From: Sphingomonas sp. CL5.1
GTDB lineage: Bacteria > Pseudomonadota > Alphaproteobacteria > Sphingomonadales > Sphingomonadaceae
NCBI RefSeq assembly: GCF_013344685.1
Contig: NZ_CP050137.1
Coordinates: forward strand, 1,306,001 to 1,370,000
Length of the DNA: 64,000 nucleotides
Direction: 5' to 3'
Position numbers and translations under genes: made by a program. Below, one piece after another: positions 40,971 through 48,382 of the stretch. How positions within the stretch are numbered: the first letter of the stretch is position 1; every line of letters starts with the position of its first letter. The notes under the pieces are model-generated. The model ran no database searches, was not told the origin of the DNA, and saw only the letters and a program-made list of their open reading frames with translations.

Positions 40971-41636
40971 TTGCGCATCTTGCTGGTTGAGGACGACGCC
41001 GCGCTCGCGCGCGGTATCGCGTCGTCTTTGGGGTCCGAGGGGCTGTCGGTCGATATCTTCGGCACCGGCGAGGATGCGCTGATGATCGCGCCGAGCGAGC
41101 CTTATGCCGCGATCGTGCTCGATCTCGGGCTGCCGGGGATGGACGGGATCGAGCTGCTGCGGCGGCTGCGCCAGGCCGGCGTCGCGACGCCGATCCTGAT
41201 CCTCACCGCGCGCGACCGCGTCGACGATCGCGTGCTGGGGCTGGATGGCGGCGCGGACGATTACATGGTGAAGCCCTTCCATCCGCGCGAGCTTCATTCC
41301 CGCGTCCGCGCGCTGATGCGCCGCGCGCAGGGCACGCCGGCGCCGGTGCTGCGGCTCGGCACGCTGGAGTTCGACCGGTCGAGCCGCAGCGTGCTGCTGG
41401 AGGGTGTCGCGGTGCCGCTGCGCCCTCGCGAGCTGGCGGTGCTGGAAACGCTGATGACGCGGCCGGGCAGGCTGGTCGGCAAGGAGCAATTGTCGGCTGA
41501 GGTGTTCAGCTTCGACGACAATGTCGGGATCAACGCGCTGGAAGTCTATGTCGGGCGCCTGCGCCGCAAGCTCGGCGAGCGCGGGCCGGTGATCCGCACG
41601 GTGCGCGGCCTCGGCTATATGATCGAGGCGGCCTGA
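40971..41636 (+). CDS. OmpR/PhoB-type response regulator
   Basis: The protein has a receiver (phospho-Asp in IVLDLGLPGMDG, Lys in YMVKPFHPRE) and a winged-helix DNA-binding domain (about 125-220, with RPRELAVLETLMTRPGRLVGKEQL). The start is placed at TTG (221 residues) because GGAGG lies five bases before it and puts the phospho-Asp at the usual D51; an in-frame ATG four codons earlier (40959) has no ribosome site of its own. The kinase follows after five bases. Likely targets are the two TGACAG direct-repeat promoters nearby, which have the 11-bp period preferred by OmpR-family dimers. This is inference. Confidence 0.92.
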   Translation: MRILLVEDDAALARGIASSLGSEGLSVDIFGTGEDALMIAPSEPYAAIVLDLGLPGMDGIELLRRLRQAGVATPILILTARDRVDDRVLGLDGGADDYMVKPFHPRELHSRVRALMRRAQGTPAPVLRLGTLEFDRSSRSVLLEGVAVPLRPRELAVLETLMTRPGRLVGKEQLSAEVFSFDDNVGINALEVYVGRLRRKLGERGPVIRTVRGLGYMIEAA

Positions 41637-41641
41637 CCGCC

Positions 41642-43135
41642 GTGCGCGCTTACCCGCGATACAAATCGCTTCAGGCGCGTCTGATCGCGGCGGTGATGCT
41701 GCCGCTGGCGCTGCTCGTCGCGCTGCTCGCCGGGATTGCCGGCTGGGCGGTGAAGAATACCGATTCGGACACGCTGGACCGGGTGCTGGTGGGATCGGTG
41801 CGCACGCTGAGCGGCGCGTTCAACCAGCCGCCCGAATTGCGCGATAAAGTCGCGCCGCTCATCATCCACCTGCTCAAGCGGCGCGCGCGGCCGCACGTCA
41901 ATTTCAGCGTCTATCGCGGCGATCGGGTGATGATGGGCGATCCGGCGCTTCGCCCGCCGGCCGACTATCGCATGGACGACGCGGTGATCGACCGCCATCC
42001 GCCGGCCGAATTCCCCAAGCAGGCGCGCGATACGCCGATGACGCGCGGCTATATCGATGCGCCGGACGCGGAAGGGGTGACGCAGGCGGCCTATCTGCGC
42101 GACGGCACGCTGCACGGCCGCCCGGCGCGGATCGCGACCGAGATGCGGCGGTTGCCGGAGAACGGCGATATCGTCGCGATCCAGATCGCCGATTACGTCG
42201 ACGACCAGCGCATCTACAATCGCGACTATTACCTCCAGATCGTGGGGGAGGGCGGGCTTGTGCTACTGGTCGCGGGGCTGCTGGTGTGGCTGGCGATCGG
42301 CTGGGGGCTGCGCCCGTTCGCCGCGCTCACCCGGCAGGTGCGCGACGCGCAGACCGATCCCTCGCCGCAATTCCGCCTCCAGCTCCAGCCGGACATGCCG
42401 CGCGAGACGGTGCCGTTCGTCGAATCCTTCAACGCGCTGATGACCCGGCTGGAGAAGGCGAACCAGTCGCTGCGCCAGTTCACCTCGAACGCTTCGCACC
42501 AGATGCGCACGCCGCTCGCGGTCGCGCGCGTCCACCTCGACGTGCTGCGCCGCGCCGGGCCGCACGCGCCGGCCGCGCGCGCGGCGATCGGCGACATCAC
42601 CTATGCGGTGGAATCGCTGGAACGGCTATTGCTCCAGCTCATCGCGCTCGCCCGCACCGACGAGCAATCGGTCGCGCCGCTCCAGCCGTTCGACCTCACC
42701 GCGCTCGCCGGGCGGACCGCCGCCGACCGCGCCGCGCAGGGCGAGGACGACGGGATCGACATATTGTTCGACGCCGCCGGCCCGGTGGCCGCGCTCGGCG
42801 ACCCCGGCCTCGCGGGCGAGCTTGCCGGCAACCTGATCGACAATGCGATCCGCTACAACCGCCCCGGCGGCACGGTGCGCGTCACGGTCGAGCGCGCGGC
42901 TGGCGGTGCGCGGCTGGTGGTGGAGGACGACGGCCCCGGCATCCCCGAGCATGAGCGCGAGAAGGTGTGGGAGCGTTTCTATCGCGTCGCGCGGGAGGGG
43001 GCGCCGGTCGGCAGCGGGCTGGGCCTGCCGATCGTCCGCGCGCTGGCGGAGAGGATGGGGGCGAGCATCGCGCTCGGCACGCCGGAAAGCGGCGTGGGCC
43101 TGCGCGTCGTGGTCGATTTCCGCGCCGCCGCGTGA
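41642..43135 (+). CDS. Sensor histidine kinase (2CSK/QseC-like)
   Basis: The 497-residue kinase has an N-terminal membrane helix (about 15-38), a periplasmic domain resembling the 2CSK_N domain (about 40-190), a second helix (near 200-225), a HAMP region, HisKA with H286 (ASHQMRTPLAVAR) and HATPase motifs NAIRYNRP, EDDGPGIPE and GSGLGLPIV. GTG start five bases after the regulator stop. QseC/TctE-type kinases with this domain often sense small organic acids or envelope stress. The TGA stop is itself the first bases of the TGACAG repeat. Confidence 0.92.
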   Translation: MRAYPRYKSLQARLIAAVMLPLALLVALLAGIAGWAVKNTDSDTLDRVLVGSVRTLSGAFNQPPELRDKVAPLIIHLLKRRARPHVNFSVYRGDRVMMGDPALRPPADYRMDDAVIDRHPPAEFPKQARDTPMTRGYIDAPDAEGVTQAAYLRDGTLHGRPARIATEMRRLPENGDIVAIQIADYVDDQRIYNRDYYLQIVGEGGLVLLVAGLLVWLAIGWGLRPFAALTRQVRDAQTDPSPQFRLQLQPDMPRETVPFVESFNALMTRLEKANQSLRQFTSNASHQMRTPLAVARVHLDVLRRAGPHAPAARAAIGDITYAVESLERLLLQLIALARTDEQSVAPLQPFDLTALAGRTAADRAAQGEDDGIDILFDAAGPVAALGDPGLAGELAGNLIDNAIRYNRPGGTVRVTVERAAGGARLVVEDDGPGIPEHEREKVWERFYRVAREGAPVGSGLGLPIVRALAERMGASIALGTPESGVGLRVVVDFRAAA

Positions 43136-43149
43136 CAGGTTGGTGACAG
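43133..43149. promoter_or_regulatory. TGACAG direct repeats, 11-bp period, before the CapA gene
   Basis: TGACAG at 43133 and 43144 is a near-exact copy of the site at 36189 (one difference in the spacer; the following GCGAT is also shared). The first repeat contains the kinase stop codon. It lies 90 bases before the CapA-like ATG and a TAGATA candidate -10 begins eleven bases after the second repeat, as at the other site. Confidence 0.65.
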
Positions 43150-43222
43150 CGATCCGGCCTAGATAGCCTTCCCGTAACAGGGTCGCGACTCTTGCGCGAC
43201 GTAGCGGATACGGGAGAAAGAA

Positions 43223-44632
43223 ATGGCGGCACGGCGTTTGGGATGGATCGCTGGCTCGCGCGTCGTGCTGGCGGCGGCGCTGGCCGGGCTGGCGATGCCC
43301 GCGATGGCAGGCGAGCGCGACCAACTCACCATCACGCCGGTGCCGAGCGCGCCGCTGGCCGGCCAGTTCACGCTCACGGCGGTGGGCGACCTGATCTACC
43401 TGCGCCCGATGCTGGCGACAATGGAGAGGCGCTCGCCGGAGATGATCCGCATCCTGCGGCGCGCCGACGTGACCTTCGGCAATTTCGAGGAGGTCGTCTT
43501 CGATCTTCCCACCTTCAAGGGCGCGCCGCAGGCCGAATCCGGCGGCACCTGGATGCTGGGCGATCCGAAGATCGTCGACGATCTCGTGTCGATGGGCTTC
43601 GACATCGTCGGCACCGCCAACAACCACCCGACCGATTGGGGCGCGGAAGGGATGCTGGAGACGATCGAGCGGCTCGACGCGGCGAAGCTGGTCCATGCCG
43701 GCACCGGGCGCACCATGGCGGAGGCGCGCGCGCCGCGCTATTTCGACGCGCCGCTCGGCCGGATCGGGCTGGTTTCCGCCACCTCGACCTTCACGCCGAT
43801 GACGCCCGCCGCCGATCCGCTCGGCATGGTGCCGGGGCGGCCGGGCGCCAATGTGATCCGCACGCAGGAGGTGGGGCTGGTCTCCGATGCCGATCTTTCG
43901 GTACTGGCGAAGCTGGCGGGCACCAGGCCCGGCGCGGCGGTGAAGCTCGGCGAGCGCGTCTATCGCGCCACGCCCGCGCCGCAGCAGCCGCTGACGATCG
44001 AATATGACGCCAATGCGAGAGACGAGGCGGCCAACCTCCGCTCGATCCGTCAGGCGAAGCAGAACGGCAATTTCGTCATCTTCTCCTTCCACAACCACGA
44101 GCCGAGCGAGGCGGTGCAACAACCCCCCGCCTTCACCGTCGATTTCGCGCACCGCGCGATCGACGAGGGGGTGGACGCCTTCATCACGCACGGCCCGCAC
44201 CAGCTTCGCGGGATCGAGATCTACAAGGGCAAGCCGATCTTCTATTCGCTCGGCAACTTCGCGATGATGAACAACTCGCTCGATCACCTGCCGGCCGACA
44301 TGTACGAGCAGTTCGGCGTCGATCCGGCGAAGGTGACGGCGCCCGAGTTCCTCCAGGCGCGCGGCTCGGCGGTGTTCGGCGATCCCAACCTCTACGAATC
44401 GGTGATCGCGGAAAGCCGCTTCGTCGATGGCAGGATCGCGGAGATCCGCCTCTATCCGATCGACCTCGGGGTGAACGAGCAGGGCGCGGGACGCGGCACG
44501 CCGCGCCTTGCCGACGCGACGGTCGGCGCGCGCATCCTCGAGCGCCTCGCGCGGCTCTCGGCGCCGTTCGGCACGAAGATCGTGATCGAGAAAGGCGTGG
44601 GGATCGTTAGACTTTCCGCCGCGGCGAAATAG
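43223..44632 (+). CDS. CapA-like metallophosphatase (exported)
   Basis: The 469-residue protein has a signal peptide (VVLAAALAGLAMPAMAG) and the CapA/PgsA-type calcineurin-like fold: VGDLIYLRP, NFEEVVFD, TANNHPTDWG, a SFHNHEP histidine motif, and ITHGPHQLRGIEIYKGKPIFYSLGNF near the end. Homologues take part in poly-gamma-glutamate synthesis or transport, but no capsule operon is present, and the catalytic residues suggest a phosphoesterase of unknown substrate. A TGACAG direct-repeat site lies in the promoter. M20 peptidase follows after 35 bases. Confidence 0.85.
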   Translation: MAARRLGWIAGSRVVLAAALAGLAMPAMAGERDQLTITPVPSAPLAGQFTLTAVGDLIYLRPMLATMERRSPEMIRILRRADVTFGNFEEVVFDLPTFKGAPQAESGGTWMLGDPKIVDDLVSMGFDIVGTANNHPTDWGAEGMLETIERLDAAKLVHAGTGRTMAEARAPRYFDAPLGRIGLVSATSTFTPMTPAADPLGMVPGRPGANVIRTQEVGLVSDADLSVLAKLAGTRPGAAVKLGERVYRATPAPQQPLTIEYDANARDEAANLRSIRQAKQNGNFVIFSFHNHEPSEAVQQPPAFTVDFAHRAIDEGVDAFITHGPHQLRGIEIYKGKPIFYSLGNFAMMNNSLDHLPADMYEQFGVDPAKVTAPEFLQARGSAVFGDPNLYESVIAESRFVDGRIAEIRLYPIDLGVNEQGAGRGTPRLADATVGARILERLARLSAPFGTKIVIEKGVGIVRLSAAAK

Positions 44633-44667
44633 GCTAGACCTGTCCGCATAGAAAAAGAGGGGATCAG

Positions 44668-45954
44668 ATGAACCGCTTCCAGCTTGCCGTTTCCGCCGCC
44701 GCTTTGCCGCTGCTCGCGACGCCCGCCGTCGCGAAGCCGGCTGACAATGCCGAGGGCGCGATGCGCGCGCTCTATGCCAGCCGGCCGTTCGACGTGGCGC
44801 GCAAGTCGCTCGCGGCGGATTACGACCGGATCGTCAGCGAGATCGTCACGCTCACCGAGATTCCGGCACCGCCGTTCAAGGAAGCCAAGCGCGCCGCCGC
44901 CTATATGGAGATGCTGCGCGCCGCCGGCCTTCAGGACGTGGAGATGGACGAGGAAGGCAATGTGATGGGCCTGCGCAAGGGCACCGGTGGCGGCCCGCTG
45001 CTGGTGGTCGCGGCGCATCTCGACACGGTTTTCCCCGAGGGGCTGTCGACCAAGGTGCGGCGCGAGGGCGATTATCTCTACGCGCCCGGCGTGGGCGACG
45101 ATACGTGCAGCCTGCCAGTGCTGCTCGCCTTCATCCGCGCGCTCGACAAGGCGGGCATCCGCACGAAGAGCGACATATTGTTCATGGGTGACGTCGGCGA
45201 GGAAGGGCCGGGCGATCTGCGCGGGATGCGGCACCTGTTCAACAAGGGCAAATACAAGGGCCGGATCGCGCGGTTCATCTCGGTCGAGCCGGGCCGCGAC
45301 CGCGTGACCAACGGCGGCGTCGGATCGAAGCGCTACAGGGTGGCGTTCAAAGGGCCGGGCGGGCACAGCTATGGCGCGTTCGGGCTGGTCAACCCGGCCT
45401 ATGCGATGGGCGACGCGATCGTCGAATTCGGCAAGATGAAGGTGCCGGAGAAGCCGCGCACCACCTATAATGTCGGCCTGGTCGAGGGCGGCACCTCGGT
45501 CAATTCGATCCCGTTCGAGACGGCGATGACCGTCGACATGCGCTCGGTCGACAAGGATGAACTGGCCAAGGCGGACGCCTATCTCCATTCGATCCTGCCC
45601 GGCGCGGTCGAGCGCGAGAATGCCGCCCGCTCCACCGCGCGCGGCAAGATCAGCTACGAGGCGAAGCCGATCGGCGACCGCCCGGTCGGCCATACCGCCG
45701 ACGACGATCCGCTGGTGCGCACCGCTTATGCCGCGATCGCGGTCGGCGGCGGCAAGCCCGAGCTGGAGAGCAGCTCGACCGACGCCAACCTGCCGATGAG
45801 TCTGGGCATTCCGGCGATCACGATCGGTTCCGGCTTCGCCACGGAGCGCGCCCACTCGCCCGACGAGCGGCTGAAGCTCGATCGCGAGGATACGGTGCGC
45901 TACATGACAATGAGCCTGGCGACCGTCATCGGCGCGGCGGGGCTGGCGAAGTAA
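44668..45954 (+). CDS. M20 family metallopeptidase (exported)
   Basis: The 428-residue protein has a signal peptide (FQLAVSAAALPLLATPAVA) and a zinc exopeptidase fold. Ligands and catalytic residues visible are AAHLDTVFPEG (His, Asp), VGDDTCSLPVLLAF, the Glu pair in GDVGEEGPGD, SVEPGRD, and a late His in RAHSPDE. The lid domain lies between (GKMKVPEKPRT... and SVNSIPFETAM). Such enzymes remove N-terminal residues from di- or tripeptides. It follows the CapA gene closely and is ended by a terminator. Confidence 0.92.
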   Translation: MNRFQLAVSAAALPLLATPAVAKPADNAEGAMRALYASRPFDVARKSLAADYDRIVSEIVTLTEIPAPPFKEAKRAAAYMEMLRAAGLQDVEMDEEGNVMGLRKGTGGGPLLVVAAHLDTVFPEGLSTKVRREGDYLYAPGVGDDTCSLPVLLAFIRALDKAGIRTKSDILFMGDVGEEGPGDLRGMRHLFNKGKYKGRIARFISVEPGRDRVTNGGVGSKRYRVAFKGPGGHSYGAFGLVNPAYAMGDAIVEFGKMKVPEKPRTTYNVGLVEGGTSVNSIPFETAMTVDMRSVDKDELAKADAYLHSILPGAVERENAARSTARGKISYEAKPIGDRPVGHTADDDPLVRTAYAAIAVGGGKPELESSSTDANLPMSLGIPAITIGSGFATERAHSPDERLKLDREDTVRYMTMSLATVIGAAGLAK

Positions 45955-45965
45955 GGTCCCGCAAA

Positions 45966-45996
45966 CCCCTCCCCATCACGGGGAGGGGCCTTTGTT
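45966..45996. terminator. Terminator between the M20 and M3 peptidase genes
   Basis: A perfect 9-bp stem (CCCCTCCCC / GGGGAGGGG) with an ATCAC loop is followed by CC-TTTGTTT; AAA precedes it, so it can also work for the converging gene. The M3 peptidase stop lies immediately after. Confidence 0.85.
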
Positions 45997-48123
45997 TCAC
46001 TTGGCCGGTGCCGTCAGGCCGTGCTCCTCCAGCATCGGGCCGACATCGGGGTCCTTGCCGTAGAAGGCGCGGAACATCGGGCCGTAATCCTCGGTATGCC
46101 CCTTGCTCAGGATCATGTCGCGGAAGCGCTGGCCGTTCTCGCGGGTCATGCCGCCGTGGTCCATGAACCAGTGATAGGCGTCATGCTCCAGCATCTGCGT
46201 CCATAGATAGGCATAATATCCGGCCGAATAGCCGTTCGACCAGATGTGCAGGAAATAGCTGCTGCGATAGCGCGGCGGCACGTCGGTCACGTCCAGCCCG
46301 GTCGCGGCGAGCGATTTGGCCTCGAACGCATCGACATCCTGTTTCGGCGCGCCGGCCGGCAGCGAATGCCAGTCCATGTCGAGCATCGCGGCGGCGATCA
46401 CCTCGCCCAGCGCATAGCCCTGGTTGAACTTCGCCGCCTTCCGGATCTTGTCGACCAGCGCCGCGGGGATCGGCGTGCCGGTGCGATAGTCCTTGGCGTA
46501 ATGCGCCAGCACCTTCGGGTCCCACGCCCAATGCTCGTTGAACTGCGAGGGGAATTCGACGAAATCGCGCGCGACGTTGGTGCCGGACACCGCCGGATAG
46601 GTCTGATCGGCGAACAGGCCGTGCAGCGCGTGGCCGAATTCATGGAACATCGTCGTCACGTCGTCCGAGCTGATCAGCGCGGGCTGGCCGGCGGCGGGCT
46701 TGGTGAAATTGGCGACGTTGTAGACCACCGGCTTCGTGCCGAGCAGCTTCGACTGGTTGACGAAGTTCGACATCCACGCGCCGCCGCTTTTATTGTCGCG
46801 CTTGAAATAGTCGAAATACATCAGGCCGAGTTCCGACCCGTCCTTGTCATAGACGGTATAGACCATCACGTCGGGCTGATAGACCGGGATGTCGTGGCGT
46901 TCCTTGAAGGTCACGCCGTAAAGCTGGTTGGCGGCGAAGAACACGCCCTGCTCCAGCACCGTCTTCAGCTCGAAATAGGGCTTCACCTCATTCTGGTCGA
47001 GATCGTATTTCGCCTTGCGCACCTGCGCGGCATAGCGATCCCAGTCCCACGGCTTGAGCTGGAACTTGCCGCCGGTGGCGTCGATCTGCGCCTGAAGCTC
47101 GGCGGCCTCGCGCTTCTGCTCAGGCGCGGTGGCGGCGGCCAGCTCGCGCATGAAGCCGGACGCGGCCTCCGGCGTCTTCGCCATCTGGTCATAGAGCGTA
47201 TAGGCCGCCCAATTGGGATAGCCGAGCAGCCTGGCCTTATCCGCGCGGAGTTGCGCGATCTGCACGATCGTCGCGCGCGTGTCGTTGGCGTCGCCCTTTT
47301 CGGCGCGGGTCCAGCCGCTGTCGAACAGCGCCTCGCGCGTCGCGCGATCGGTCATGTCCTCAAGATCGGGCTGCTGCGTGGTGTTCTGGAGCGGGATGAC
47401 CCATTTGCCGTCGAGCTTGCGATCCTTCGCGGCCGAGGCGGCGGCGGCGATCTTGCCCTCGTCCAGCCCGGCGAGCTTCGCCTTGTCGCCCACCACCAGG
47501 GCGCCGGCCTTGGCGGCGGCGAGCAGCTTCTGCTGGAAGCTCGTCTCGAGGCTGGCGAGTTGGGTGTTGAGCGCTCTCAGCTTCGTCTGGTCGGCGGCGG
47601 AAAGCTGCGCGCCGGCATGGACGAAGCCGTCATAATAAACCTTCAGCACCTGCGCCTGCTCGGGCGTCAGGTTGAGCGCGGCGCGCTTGTCCCATAGCGT
47701 CTTGACGCGCGCGAACAGTTTGGGATCGAGGTTGATCGCGTCCTGATGCTGCGACAATTTGGGCGCCACCGCCGCCTGCACCTTGTCCAGCGTGTCGTTG
47801 GTATTGGCCTGCACCACGCCGAAGAAGGCGAGGCTGACGCGTTCCAGCATCCGGCCGGAGCGTTCGAGCGCCGCGATCGTATTGTCGAAGGTCGGCGCGG
47901 CGGGATCGTTCGCGATCCTCGCCACCTCGGCGAGCTGCTGCCGCATCGCCGTGTCGAACGCCGGCTGATAGTCGCCGTCCTTGATCAGGTCGAAGCGCGG
48001 CGCCTGGAACGGCAGGGTGCTGGGCGCGGCGAAGGGATTGGCGCGCGTCTGCGTCAAAGCCGGCGCGGCAAGGCCGGCGACACCGGCGAGCAGGGCCGAT
48101 GCGAATAGAAAACGATGGGCCAT
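45997..48123 (-). CDS. M3 family metallopeptidase (oligopeptidase/dipeptidyl carboxypeptidase)
   Basis: The 708-residue protein has a signal peptide (FLFASALLAGVAGLAAPALTQ) and a catalytic domain with the zinc motif H494-E495-F-G-H498 (MFHEFGHALHGLF), the RDFVEFPSQFNEHW block and YYAYLWTQML near the C-terminus. These match Dcp-like peptidases, which remove C-terminal dipeptides from oligopeptides. An ATG seven codons upstream is possible. It is divergent from the efflux operon across 260 bases containing a strong inverted repeat. The periplasmic location is predicted from the signal. Confidence 0.93.
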   Translation of the reverse strand: MAHRFLFASALLAGVAGLAAPALTQTRANPFAAPSTLPFQAPRFDLIKDGDYQPAFDTAMRQQLAEVARIANDPAAPTFDNTIAALERSGRMLERVSLAFFGVVQANTNDTLDKVQAAVAPKLSQHQDAINLDPKLFARVKTLWDKRAALNLTPEQAQVLKVYYDGFVHAGAQLSAADQTKLRALNTQLASLETSFQQKLLAAAKAGALVVGDKAKLAGLDEGKIAAAASAAKDRKLDGKWVIPLQNTTQQPDLEDMTDRATREALFDSGWTRAEKGDANDTRATIVQIAQLRADKARLLGYPNWAAYTLYDQMAKTPEAASGFMRELAAATAPEQKREAAELQAQIDATGGKFQLKPWDWDRYAAQVRKAKYDLDQNEVKPYFELKTVLEQGVFFAANQLYGVTFKERHDIPVYQPDVMVYTVYDKDGSELGLMYFDYFKRDNKSGGAWMSNFVNQSKLLGTKPVVYNVANFTKPAAGQPALISSDDVTTMFHEFGHALHGLFADQTYPAVSGTNVARDFVEFPSQFNEHWAWDPKVLAHYAKDYRTGTPIPAALVDKIRKAAKFNQGYALGEVIAAAMLDMDWHSLPAGAPKQDVDAFEAKSLAATGLDVTDVPPRYRSSYFLHIWSNGYSAGYYAYLWTQMLEHDAYHWFMDHGGMTRENGQRFRDMILSKGHTEDYGPMFRAFYGKDPDVGPMLEEHGLTAPAK

Positions 48124-48222
48124 CAAGCATATCCTCGACATGGAATCGCCCGTCACGGGCATGGTCGCAGGGGTGCGCCTTCGCGTGCCGTCGCGCAAGC
48201 GATCGCCTCGCGGCTCCGTTCG

Positions 48223-48248
48223 CTTTTTGCATGTTGCGGTGCAAAAAG
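48223..48248. promoter_or_regulatory. Inverted repeat in the M3 peptidase/FUSC divergent region
   Basis: Perfect 9-bp arms CTTTTTGCA and TGCAAAAAG surround an 8-base GC-rich spacer. It is 100 bases from the peptidase ATG and 135 to 160 from the FUSC start. It may be an operator, or a hairpin in a transcript leader. Confidence 0.5.
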
Positions 48249-48382
48249 AGCGTTCGCACGGGCCGGGGGTTTCGGCTAGCGCGCGCGATGAGACAGTGAT
48301 GCTGTCATTTTCTTTCGAGGTTGCGTTTGGCCGTGGATTGCGAAATCGTGGCCGCCGTCTTCGCCATGACGGGGGCTGCGTC

